DNA of 6,328 nucleotides from JANOBJ01 sp031411575 (GTDB lineage Bacteria > Pseudomonadota > Gammaproteobacteria > Burkholderiales > Burkholderiaceae_C), in NCBI GenBank assembly GCA_031411575.1, contig JANOBJ010000301.1, positions 1 to 6,328 of the forward strand. The letters run 5' to 3'. Made by a program: the position numbers and the translations under genes. A model generated the notes under the pieces. The model worked only from the letters and a program-made list of their open reading frames with translations. It was not told the DNA's origin and ran no database searches. Every line of letters starts with the position of its first letter. Position 1 is the stretch's first letter. Shown one piece after another: positions 1-5,148 of this stretch.

Positions 1-521
1 GCCTTGTATTTGCGCATCAGGCGCGCGCGGTAGATCTCCACGGTGCGGTGGCTGATGGCCAACGCCTTGCCAGTTTCCTTGGCGGTCAGGCCGTCCATCA
101 CATGCGCCGCCACCTCACGTTCGCGGGGGGTTAGTTCGGCCTTCACGGGGCGGCGCGCGCTCAAGTCTTCAAAGGTCCAGATACCGGCTTCATGCGGGGC
201 TTCACGGTTCAGCGCGCGGCCGGTCACATGGCACCAGAAGGTTTCGCCCTTGAACGGTCCGTCCACGCGCTTCATCACACGGTTGTCGGCGTACACGCCC
301 TTGGCGTTCATGATCGGCGTGATGCGCGCGCCAGTGCGCTCGTACTCGTCGGCGCTGGGGTAGAGCACCTGGAAGCTCTGGCCTACCAGCTGTTCGCGCG
401 CGGCACCGAACATCTCGCACAGCCGCCGATTGCAGTCCACAATGGCGCGGTTGCGCGAAAGAACCAGGCCCACCGGGGCCAGATCAAACGCGAGGCGGTA
501 GTCAATATCGGGCGTTGCCAT
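1..521 (-). CDS. PAS domain plus LuxR-type HTH transcriptional regulator, C-terminus cut by window edge
   Basis: A leftward reading frame starts at the ATG at 521-519 and is still open at base 1, giving 173 complete codons. Residues about 8-118 look like a PAS sensor domain, with the typical opening (FDLAPVGLVL, then IVDCNRRLCEMFG) and later FWCHVTGRAL. Residues about 128-173 match a GerE/LuxR DNA-binding domain: LTPREREV followed by GLTAKETGKALAISHRTVEIYRARL. There is no receiver domain, so this is a one-component regulator rather than a classical response regulator. An in-frame TGA at 530-528 fixes the start near 521, and only a weak GGTGA stands in for an SD. The gene is divergent from scoA and shares a 74-bp promoter region containing a perfect inverted repeat. 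I infer that it controls scoAB and possibly itself. The ligand of the PAS domain cannot be read from sequence. Family assignment is firm; the target is inferred. Confidence 0.9.
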   Translation of the reverse strand, partial: MATPDIDYRLAFDLAPVGLVLSRNRAIVDCNRRLCEMFGAAREQLVGQSFQVLYPSADEYERTGARITPIMNAKGVYADNRVMKRVDGPFKGETFWCHVTGRALNREAPHEAGIWTFEDLSARRPVKAELTPREREVAAHVMDGLTAKETGKALAISHRTVEIYRARLMRKYK

Positions 522-540
522 CAGGAATCACCATTACGAA

Positions 541-566
541 ATACTACGTAGTCTTATACGTAGTAT
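541..566. promoter_or_regulatory. Inverted-repeat operator candidate between the PAS-LuxR regulator and scoA
   Basis: ATACTACGTA (541-550) and TACGTAGTAT (557-566) are perfect 10-bp reverse complements separated by 6 bp. Each arm contains the self-complementary core TACGTA, with core centres 12 bp apart, and TACGTAGT also occurs twice in direct orientation (545-552 and 557-564). This symmetry suits a dimeric LuxR-type HTH protein, and the divergent neighbour encodes one. The second arm contains TAGTAT (561-566), which could serve as a -10 box for scoA. No good -35 lies 17 bp upstream, which would fit activator dependence. The dyad is seen directly; the protein that binds it is inferred. Confidence 0.55.
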
Positions 567-583
567 CGTTGAAGACTTCATTC

Positions 584-590
584 AAGGAGA
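584..590 (+). promoter_or_regulatory. Shine-Dalgarno site that sets the GTG start of scoA
   Basis: AAGGAGA lies 5 nt before the GTG at 596. It decides against the in-frame ATG at 515, which would extend the protein by 27 residues, run the coding region through the operator and lacks family-like sequence. Confidence 0.8.
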
Positions 591-595
591 CCGGC

Positions 596-1303
596 GTGAA
601 CAAACTCTTCCCCAGTGCGGCAGCGGCGCTCAAAGGCGTGGTTGCTGACGGCCAGCTGATGGCGGTTGGCGGCTTCGGACTGTGCGGCATTCCCGAGGCG
701 CTGATCGATGCGCTGCGCGACAGCGGCGTGAAGAACCTCACGGTGATTTCCAACAACGCGGGCGTGGACGGTTTCGGCCTCGGCAAGCTGCTGGAATCTC
801 GGCAGATCAAGCGCATGATCTCCAGCTATGTGGGCGAAAACAAGGAGTTCGAGCGGCAGTACCTGGCTGGCGAACTGGAGTTGGAATTCACGCCGCAGGG
901 CACGCTGGCTGAGAAGCTGCGCGCCGGCGGAGCCGGCATCCCGGCGTTCTTCACCAAGACCGGCGTCGGCACTCTCGTGGCCGAGGGCAAGGAGCTGCGC
1001 GAGTTTGACGGTGAGACCTATGTGATGGAGCGCTCGCTGGTGCCCGATATTTCACTGGTCAAGGCGCACCGCGCTGACAAGTCCGGCAACCTGCAGTTTC
1101 GCCTGACCGCGCGCAACTTCAATCCGGCTACCGCCATGGCCGGCAAGCTGTGCATCGTCGAGGTGGAAGAAGTAGTCGAGACCGGCGAGATCGCCCCCGA
1201 CCACGTGCACCTGCCGGGCATCTATGTGCACCGCATCGTGCACAACCCGCATCCGGAAAAGCGCATCGAGAAGCGCACCATCACAGAGAAAGCAGGAGTC
1301 TGA
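596..1303 (+). CDS. scoA: 3-oxoacid CoA-transferase subunit A (succinyl-CoA:acetoacetate type)
   Basis: Encodes 235 residues from a GTG start, the usual length for the alpha subunit of bacterial 3-oxoacid CoA-transferase. With the beta subunit it moves CoA from succinyl-CoA to acetoacetate in the cytosol, giving acetoacetyl-CoA and succinate for ketone-body or polyhydroxybutyrate-derived carbon. Residues 18-33 (DGQLMAVGGFGLCGIP) match the family's first signature, with the glycine-rich loop GGFGLCGIP. ISNNAGVDGFGLG and GAGIPAFFTKTGVGT are further conserved blocks. The protein lacks the catalytic glutamate, which sits in subunit B. The stop at 1301-1303 is 2 nt before the scoB start, so the two are translated from one mRNA. 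The gene is divergent from a PAS-LuxR regulator across a likely operator. A 3-oxoadipate (PcaI) or butyrate/acetoacetate (AtoD) transferase is the alternative, less likely because no aromatic-degradation gene is adjacent. Confidence 0.92.
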   Translation: MNKLFPSAAAALKGVVADGQLMAVGGFGLCGIPEALIDALRDSGVKNLTVISNNAGVDGFGLGKLLESRQIKRMISSYVGENKEFERQYLAGELELEFTPQGTLAEKLRAGGAGIPAFFTKTGVGTLVAEGKELREFDGETYVMERSLVPDISLVKAHRADKSGNLQFRLTARNFNPATAMAGKLCIVEVEEVVETGEIAPDHVHLPGIYVHRIVHNPHPEKRIEKRTITEKAGV

Positions 1304-1305
1304 CC

Positions 1306-1944
1306 ATGCCCTGGAGCCAAGACCAGATGGCCGCACGCGCGGCCCACGAACTCGAAGACGGTTTTTACGTGAACCTGGGGATCGGCATCCCCACGCTGGT
1401 AGCCAACTTCGTGCCCGCCGACAAAGAGGTTTGGCTGCAGAGCGAGAACGGCATGCTGGGCATCGGACCGTTTCCAAACGAGGACGAGGTGGATGCCGAC
1501 CTGATCAATGCCGGCAAGCAGACCGTCACCACCATCAAGGGCTCATCGATCTTCGGCTCGGAGCAAAGCTTTGCGATGATTCGCGGCGGCAAGATCAACC
1601 TGTCGATCCTGGGCGCCATGCAGGTCAGCGAGAAGGGTGATCTGGCCAACTGGATGATTCCCGGCAAGATGGTCAAGGGCATGGGCGGCGCGATGGACCT
1701 GGTGGCCGGTGTCAAGCGCGTCATCATTTTGATGGAGCATGTCGCGAAGAAAAAAGACGGCACCGAAGACCTGAAAATCCTGCCCCAATGCACCCTGCCG
1801 CTCACCGGCGTAGGCGTTGTGGACCGCATCATCACCGACCTCGCGGTGATGGATGTGACGCCACAGGGCCTGAAAGTGGTGGAGCTTGCGCCTGGCGTGA
1901 CGATGGAGCAATTGCAGACCAAAACCGGCGTGAAGCTGCACTGA
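1306..1944 (+). CDS. scoB: 3-oxoacid CoA-transferase subunit B (carries catalytic Glu)
   Basis: Encodes 212 residues, full length for the beta subunit. LGIGIPTLVANFV (24-36) is followed by QSENGMLG (45-52), the second CoA-transferase signature. Glu47 in SENG is the residue that forms the glutamyl-CoA thioester intermediate in this family. Later conserved stretches include NLSILGAMQV, GDLANWMIPGK and KGMGGAMDLVAG, and the C-terminal LTGVGVVDRIITDLAV is also typical. The start ATG at 1306 has AGGAG at 1294-1298, inside the end of scoA, with 7-nt spacing; a longer in-frame start at 1150 lies inside scoA and is rejected. It forms the catalytic heterodimer (or heterotetramer) with ScoA. The gap downstream leads to a convergent gene. 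Substrate specificity for acetoacetate is inferred from overall similarity; 3-oxoadipate remains possible. Confidence 0.93.
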   Translation: MPWSQDQMAARAAHELEDGFYVNLGIGIPTLVANFVPADKEVWLQSENGMLGIGPFPNEDEVDADLINAGKQTVTTIKGSSIFGSEQSFAMIRGGKINLSILGAMQVSEKGDLANWMIPGKMVKGMGGAMDLVAGVKRVIILMEHVAKKKDGTEDLKILPQCTLPLTGVGVVDRIITDLAVMDVTPQGLKVVELAPGVTMEQLQTKTGVKLH

Positions 1945-1945
1945 A

Positions 1946-1981
1946 GCCCCCGATAGCTCCCGCTGCGCCCGGCAGAGGGGC
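1946..1981. terminator. Weak GC hairpin between convergent genes
   Basis: GCCCC at 1946-1950 can pair with GGGGC at 1977-1981, starting two bases after the scoB stop. The stem is short, the loop long, and no T-tract follows on either strand. It sits where a bidirectional terminator would be expected between scoB and the leftward secreted-protein gene. A 10-bp palindrome ACACGCGTGT (2008-2017) lies in the same gap. Support comes mainly from position. Confidence 0.2.
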
Positions 1982-2034
1982 AGCAGGAGGCCTCGTGCAG
2001 GCGTACGACACGCGTGTATGCGCCCAACGCTGGT

Positions 2035-3018
2035 TCAGGGCGTGCGCGGCACCAGCACGTTGCGCAGCGGGAACGGGAACCCCAGCACCACGGCACGGCC
2101 GCGTACGCGGTTCTGTGCCTGGCAGTTCTGCGTGCAGTTCGTAGCCGGGGGCGCCACCTCGGTCGAGTCTTCACCCATCACCTGGCCCATGCGGCCGCCG
2201 CTGGTCACCATCCAGACCGAGACACCGCCGCAATGCTGCACCGTATCGTTTCCGCCGATGGTCGGGCGATTCGGGAACACATTGCTGCAGGTCGGGTGGT
2301 TGACGCGTCTTGCCACCTGGGGGCTGTCGCGACCGACAAATTGGCTTGACAGCGGGTTGCCGAAATTGATGCGGTTGGTGACGGTTGTGGTGATGTTCTT
2401 GTACGGCAGCACGTCGCCTTCGCGGTCGCGGAAGTTCTGGTTGTCGAAATACACCGCACCAGCGCCCAGGGTGTGGGTGAACTGGGTTTCGGTGTTGTCG
2501 TCGCGCTCGACTTCCATCTGGAAGATTCCCCCCTGGGCGCAGTCCTTGGCCTGGACTTTCATCGCCAGGCCAGCGCCGGTGCGTGTGATCACCATGTCCT
2601 CGGCGTCCAGTTGAAGCGCCACGTTCCCGTTCAGCACGAGGTTGCGATGGTCCGGCAGTTTCGACGCAAACACGGACGTGCGTGCGCCGCCGGTGATGTC
2701 GAGCGCGTTGGGCGCGCCGGTGAGCGTCCAGTTGGTCACGCCGAATGTGGCGGCGTTGATATCGAATTCGACGTAGCGCCCCCGGATGGTGATCGTGGGC
2801 CCGACCGAACCGGCAGGTACGTTGGCATTGAACGCCCCCGACGCTGCGGGCGCCCCGCCCGAAAACGACACTGTGAAGCCTCCGCCTTCGCAACCGTTCG
2901 ACGATGCCGCCCGCGCGTGGGGCAGGGCCAAAGCGCCCGCGACCAGCAGGCCAGCGAGCGCCAGCCCGCGTGTGCCCCATCTGGCGGGGCTGATGATTTC
3001 CAAGCGACGTTCATTCAT
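2035..3018 (-). CDS. Secreted protein of unknown function, six cysteines, beta-rich
   Basis: Encodes 327 residues from the ATG at 3018. The N-terminus is a clear Sec signal: basic residues (R4, R5, R13, R17), a hydrophobic stretch about 19-33 (LALAGLLVAGALALP) and an A-x-A cleavage site after A37. The mature part is rich in Gly, Thr, Asn and Val with alternating hydrophobic residues (TITIRGRYVEFDINAATFG, NLVLNGNVALQL), suggesting beta structure. It has six cysteines (43, 160, 244, 263, 295, 299), an even number that would allow three disulfides in the periplasm or outside; C295 and C299 form a CxxxC. I do not recognise the family and see no enzyme motif, no transmembrane helix after the signal and no lipobox. 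It is transcribed alone towards scoB, convergent with it. A surface, envelope or extracellular role is the most that can be said. A longer start at 3114 is rejected because it would displace the signal peptide. Confidence 0.8.
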   Translation of the reverse strand: MNERRLEIISPARWGTRGLALAGLLVAGALALPHARAASSNGCEGGGFTVSFSGGAPAASGAFNANVPAGSVGPTITIRGRYVEFDINAATFGVTNWTLTGAPNALDITGGARTSVFASKLPDHRNLVLNGNVALQLDAEDMVITRTGAGLAMKVQAKDCAQGGIFQMEVERDDNTETQFTHTLGAGAVYFDNQNFRDREGDVLPYKNITTTVTNRINFGNPLSSQFVGRDSPQVARRVNHPTCSNVFPNRPTIGGNDTVQHCGGVSVWMVTSGGRMGQVMGEDSTEVAPPATNCTQNCQAQNRVRGRAVVLGFPFPLRNVLVPRTP

Positions 3019-3024
3019 GTTGGA

Positions 3025-3029
3025 CTCCT
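3025..3029 (-). promoter_or_regulatory. Shine-Dalgarno site of the secreted-protein gene
   Basis: AGGAG on the minus strand, 6 nt before the ATG at 3018. It places the start immediately ahead of a well-formed signal peptide and rules out the upstream in-frame ATG at 3114. Confidence 0.75.
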
Positions 3030-3085
3030 CATTCAGCGCTGACCGCAGCGCTAGCGGTGCGGCCCTCAACACGCCGCGCAGAGTC

Positions 3086-3114
3086 ACCATAAATGGGTTA
3101 AAAGCACATATCAA
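3086..3114 (-). promoter_or_regulatory. Candidate sigma-70 promoter for the secreted-protein gene
   Basis: On the minus strand a -35 box TTGATA (3114-3109, one mismatch to TTGACA) is followed after exactly 17 bp by TATGGT (3091-3086, 4 of 6 to TATAAT). The expected start near 3079 leaves a leader of about 60 nt before the ATG at 3018. It lies in a locally AT-richer stretch. No experimental support is available from the sequence alone. Confidence 0.4.
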
Positions 3115-3182
3115 TCTGAATAGGACTTAATAAAGATTCTGATTACGTGCTCAGGTAACAAAATAAGCACTAAAAGCCAAGG

Positions 3183-3218
3183 ACTTGGGGGAAGTAACCC
3201 AACAAAAGATCCCCAAGT
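3183..3218. repeat. 8-bp inverted repeat with 20-nt spacer upstream of the secreted-protein gene
   Basis: ACTTGGGG (3183-3190) and CCCCAAGT (3211-3218) are perfect reverse complements around a 20-nt AT-rich spacer. No T-tract follows either arm, so it is not a good intrinsic terminator. It lies about 70 bp upstream of the candidate -35 of the leftward secreted-protein gene and about 107 bp beyond the end of the GntR gene. An operator or an RNA hairpin are both possible. Confidence 0.45.
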
Positions 3219-3245
3219 TCGGGGGTCGTCATCAATATTTGCACT

Positions 3246-3262
3246 AGTCTGGTGCAGTCTGG
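3246..3262. repeat. Short tandem repeat AGTCTGG x2
   Basis: AGTCTGG occurs at 3246-3252 and 3256-3262, separated by TGC, giving a 10-bp period close to one helical turn. The first copy is also flanked by a small dyad, TGCAC (3240-3244) and GTGCA (3252-3256). It could be a pair of protein half-sites on one DNA face, or chance. Confidence 0.25.
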
Positions 3263-3301
3263 ACCGGAGGGCGACGCTCACGAACAATTACGTGTGACCA
3301 C

Positions 3302-3323
3302 CCCTACCGGGTGACGGTGAGGG
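3302..3323 (-). terminator. Possible hairpin just after the GntR stop codon
   Basis: CCCT-ACCG (3302-3309) pairs with CGGT (3315-3318) and AGGG (3320-3323) around a 5-nt loop, with one bulged G. It begins 1 nt after the GntR regulator stop on the minus strand. No run of T follows, so termination by this alone would be weak. Confidence 0.3.
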
Positions 3324-3324
3324 C

Positions 3325-4056
3325 CTACAGCGCCGCGCTGGGCCCGCCCTGACGCGCCAGGTGCACCTGGTGCAGCGTAATCTTGCGCACCTCGGCCTCG
3401 CTGGTTTCAATATGGGCGCGCAGCAGCATGGCGGCCTGGTCGCCGCGTTTGCGCTGGATGGCCTTGAGAATCTTGGCGTGCTCGTCGTAGGTGGCGTCGA
3501 TGCGCGCCTGCTGGGTGAAGTCAAGCCGGCGGATGATGCGGATGCGGTCCGTCACGTCGCGGTGCACGCGCGCCATCTCGGCGTTGCCCGCCGCGCCCAC
3601 CAGCGCACAGTGGAAAGCCTCGTCCCACTTCGCGACCTGCGCTCCGTCAGCGCTGCGTTCGGGCAGCGGCACCAGCCAGATCGCGGCCAACTCGTCCAGC
3701 ACTGCACCGTTGATCCGCTCGTTGTCGGCACACAGGCGTTGCGCAGCCGTCGTTTCCAGCACCATCCGCAGGTCGTAGAGCTGCTCAAACTGGTCAAAGT
3801 CAAATGGCAGCACCCGCCAGCCACTGCGAAACAGCACCTCGACATAGCCCTCCTGCTGCAGGCGGAACAGCGCCTGGCGCACCGGTGTGCGCGACACGCC
3901 GAGCCGCTCGCTGAGCTCGTTCTCGGTGAACCGGTCTCCCGGCACCAGCTTGAAGTCGGCGATATCGCGCTTGAGCTGGGCGTAAACCTCGTCGGCTCGC
4001 GAGCGGTGGGCCGGCGCCTGTACGAAGGCGGCGTGGCGTCGGGCGGTGGTGTGCAC
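3325..4056 (-). CDS. GntR-family transcriptional regulator, FCD (FadR C-terminal) subfamily
   Basis: Encodes 243 residues from a GTG at 4056; in-frame TAG and TGA codons just upstream leave no earlier start. Residues about 20-85 are the GntR winged helix: ADEVYAQLKRDIADFKLVPGD, then the recognition region LSERLGVSRTPVRQALFRLQQEGYV and a wing (RSGWRVLPF). Residues about 92-225 are an all-helical FCD effector domain. D145, H149, H193 and H215 fall where FCD proteins place their metal ligands, so a metal-bound small carboxylate effector is plausible. The start lies 12 nt after the stop of the truncated hydrolase gene with no good SD, suggesting translational coupling in one leftward transcript. 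A near-perfect GntR-like palindrome lies at 4474-4489 upstream of that unit. Such proteins usually repress a neighbouring catabolic operon and themselves; here the structural genes appear lost, so the regulator may be orphaned or act elsewhere. Confidence 0.92.
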   Translation of the reverse strand: MHTTARRHAAFVQAPAHRSRADEVYAQLKRDIADFKLVPGDRFTENELSERLGVSRTPVRQALFRLQQEGYVEVLFRSGWRVLPFDFDQFEQLYDLRMVLETTAAQRLCADNERINGAVLDELAAIWLVPLPERSADGAQVAKWDEAFHCALVGAAGNAEMARVHRDVTDRIRIIRRLDFTQQARIDATYDEHAKILKAIQRKRGDQAAMLLRAHIETSEAEVRKITLHQVHLARQGGPSAAL

Positions 4057-4068
4057 GGAGAAGCTCTA

Positions 4069-4470
4069 TCAGCCCTGCCGCGCCGGCAGCGCTGCCAATG
4101 CAGGCAGCAGCTGCGCGCTGGTGGCGGTCCAGCCGACGATGGCGCCTTGCGCGCGCATCATCTCCACGGCGGCTGCCTTGAAATGCGGAAAATAGCTCTC
4201 GGTGCAGTCTTCTAGCAGCAGGCTGTCGTAGCCCCGGTCATTGGCTTCGCGCATCGAGGTCTGCACGCACACCTCGGTGGTGACGCCCATGAACACCAAA
4301 TGCGTGGTCTGCGCCTGCTGAAGCAGATTGTGCAAGGGCGTGGCGTAGAACGCGCCTTTGCCCGGCTTGTCCAGCACGATCTCGCCTGCGGCGCGGCGCT
4401 GTCCAGCACGGCTTGCGATGGCTTGGCGGTGGAGGCCGACAGTTGCGAAGGTTGCACCATTTGGAGGCAT
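4069..4470 (-). pseudogene. N-terminally truncated isochorismatase-like cysteine hydrolase
   Basis: A 133-codon frame whose residues 29-125 match the C-terminal half of the isochorismatase/cysteine-hydrolase family. DKPGKGAFYATPL carries the catalytic Lys (K35), and MGVTTEVCVQTSMREA carries the nucleophilic Cys (C68) after the family's cis-peptide V-T. LLLEDCTESYFP is also typical. Family members are about 200-230 residues with the catalytic Asp and metal ligands in the first half; that half is absent. Residues 1-28 have no family resemblance and use AT-richer third positions than the rest, so homology begins near 4386. Neither ATG at 4470 nor 4460 has an SD. Relatives hydrolyse amides or ureides such as biuret or N-carbamoyl compounds, but this copy should not be active. 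It is read leftward, 12 nt before the GntR gene. I read it as the 3' remnant left by a deletion. Confidence 0.75.
4395..4460 (-). pseudogene. Possible N-terminal remnant of another, deleted gene
   Basis: From the ATG at 4460, in a different frame from the hydrolase tail, about 22 codons (MVQPSQLSASTAKPSQAVLD...) use mostly G or C in third position, as the true genes here do. The frame switches to hydrolase coding near 4386-4395. This looks like the first codons of the former first gene of the operon joined out of frame to the hydrolase 3' end. I do not recognise the lost gene. The evidence is codon bias over a short stretch only. Confidence 0.3.
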
Positions 4471-4473
4471 TCA

Positions 4474-4489
4474 ATCTTGTATCCAAGAT
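4474..4489. promoter_or_regulatory. Palindromic GntR/FCD-type operator candidate
   Basis: ATCTTG (4474-4479) and CAAGAT (4484-4489) form a perfect 6-bp dyad around TATC. The core TTGTATCCAA is one base from the TTGTATACAA-like sites typical of several FCD-type GntR repressors. It lies 4 bp upstream of the ATG at 4470 in the leftward transcript that ends with the GntR gene. Autoregulation by the neighbouring GntR protein is therefore likely. The site is seen directly; the binding protein is inferred. Confidence 0.6.
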
Positions 4490-4578
4490 GTGGAGCAAGG
4501 CGCATGCCAAGGCAAGCTGACCGTGGTGACGGCAGCGCGGGCGCGTGTTTACAGGGGGATGAGATGCGTGGGAGACGC

Positions 4579-4652
4579 TGGAGCGGGTGAAGGGAATCGA
4601 ACCCTCGTATGAAGCTTGGGAAGCTGCCGTTCTGCCATTGAACTACACCCGC
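4579..4652 (-). tRNA. tRNA-Gly (anticodon CCC), CCA encoded
   Basis: Read on the minus strand the gene folds as a complete cloverleaf. The acceptor GCGGGTG (4652-4646) pairs with CACCCGC (4589-4583), and the D arm is GTTC-AATGGCA-GAAC. The anticodon loop TTCCCAA (4622-4616) has CCC at 4620-4618. The T arm is GAGGG-TTCGATT-CCCTT, the discriminator is T and the 3' CCA is encoded (4581-4579). It closely resembles E. coli glyU, the CCC-reading glycine tRNA, which reads GGG codons. The anticodon stem pairs GCAGC (4627-4623) with GCTTC (4615-4611), leaving a C-U mismatch at the second pair (28-42), whereas the rest of the fold is intact. A single-gene transcript is likely, since a -10 box lies 10 bp upstream and no other tRNA follows. 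Confidence 0.95.
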
Positions 4653-4662
4653 GAGAGGGCGG

Positions 4663-4668
4663 ATTATA
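4663..4668 (-). promoter_or_regulatory. -10 box of the tRNA-Gly promoter
   Basis: A perfect TATAAT on the minus strand, 10 bp before the tRNA 5' end, with a GC-rich discriminator (CCGCCCTCTC) as is common for stable-RNA promoters. At 17-bp spacing the -35 position holds only a weak GGTCGC. Transcription would begin about 4 nt before the mature tRNA. Confidence 0.6.
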
Positions 4669-4897
4669 GGCGGGTGACCGATGGAGCGACCCAACACGGG
4701 CGCTTCTTGCCGATCCCGTTTGCCGAACCGGCAGGGCCACCGGCGCCGAGTCAGCGTCTGCACATGTGGATACAACCAGGCCCTCGCCCGGGCGTCTGCA
4801 CCGGCCTTCCTTTGATGGCCCTGTACCAGCGGGGGATACCTGCCCGCCTGCTACCCGTCAGAACCGGTTTTTTCGATGATTTAGCCCCGTTGTCCTC

Positions 4898-4907
4898 ACC
4901 ATATGGT
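4898..4907. repeat. 10-bp perfect palindrome ACCATATGGT
   Basis: ACCATATGGT is fully self-complementary. It lies 240 bp upstream of the oxidase start and may be a protein site or chance. It does not match the classic CueR-type copper operator. Confidence 0.25.
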
Positions 4908-4913
4908 CATAGT

Positions 4914-4934
4914 TTGCTATATAAATAATAGCAA
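4914..4934. repeat. AT-rich inverted repeat, 7-bp arms
   Basis: TTGCTAT (4914-4920) and ATAGCAA (4928-4934) are perfect reverse complements around ATAAATA. The TTTGCTAT...ATAGCAA pattern resembles, from memory, a dispersed intergenic hairpin common in Comamonadaceae genomes. If so, this is a shortened copy; that identification is an inference. Confidence 0.4.
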
Positions 4935-4992
4935 TCAAGACAGCACGCCAACGTCCGCTTCTGGCACGTGCAGCGCCGCCGCCCGCCCGTGG

Positions 4993-5033
4993 ATGGGTAG
5001 TCACCCCATGCAAAAAGTAGGGTGACTACCCAT
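4993..5033. repeat. 14-bp perfect inverted repeat with 13-nt loop upstream of the multicopper oxidase
   Basis: ATGGGTAGTCACCC (4993-5006) and GGGTGACTACCCAT (5020-5033) are perfect reverse complements. Each arm holds its own dyad, GGGT-N4-ACCC, with centres 25 bp apart. The outer heptamers ATGGGTA and TACCCAT fit the NarL-type half-site TACYYMT, though they point outward rather than in the usual 7-2-7 layout. No T-tract follows on either strand, so a terminator is unlikely. It ends 115 bp before the oxidase start, suitable for an activator or repressor site. Confidence 0.6.
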
Positions 5034-5148
5034 GCCATTAGAGGGACTCGACGTAACGAAAAATCATTGCAAACGTATTGGAATGTATCCAGCGCAGCCG
5101 ATCCTTTGTGGTCGTTGTGACCCAGCCGGAAGCGCCAGGGGAGGCGAT

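Larger units (their letters stand above)
4669..5148. other. 480-bp gene-free stretch between tRNA-Gly and the multicopper oxidase gene
   Basis: No frame here has coding character. The first half is GC-rich and featureless apart from the tRNA upstream region. From about 4860 it becomes AT-richer and holds three dyads listed separately (4898-4907, 4914-4934, 4993-5033). I see no convincing sigma-70 -35/-10 pair for the oxidase gene between 5034 and 5148; the nearest -35-like TTGCAA (near 5069) has no -10 at suitable spacing. Confidence 0.6.

Noticed and set aside
515..595. N-terminal extension of scoA from the ATG at 515
   Set aside because: It lies over the operator, lacks family-like residues, and a strong SD points to the GTG at 596.
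1150..1305. Extended start of scoB inside scoA
   Set aside because: AGGAG at 1294-1298 and the family's usual length support the ATG at 1306; the extension is an out-of-frame shadow of scoA.
3361..4215. Plus-strand open frame of 284 codons opposite the GntR gene
   Set aside because: Antisense shadow; the minus strand encodes a clear winged helix and FCD domain.
4732..4823. Distant 8-bp inverted repeat CAGGGCCA/TGGCCCTG
   Set aside because: The arms are 76 bp apart in GC-rich DNA, with no supporting structure; chance is likely.
4862..4874. AACCGGTT followed by a T run as a possible terminator
   Set aside because: The palindrome has no loop and no stable stem ends at the T run; no gene on that strand needs a stop here.
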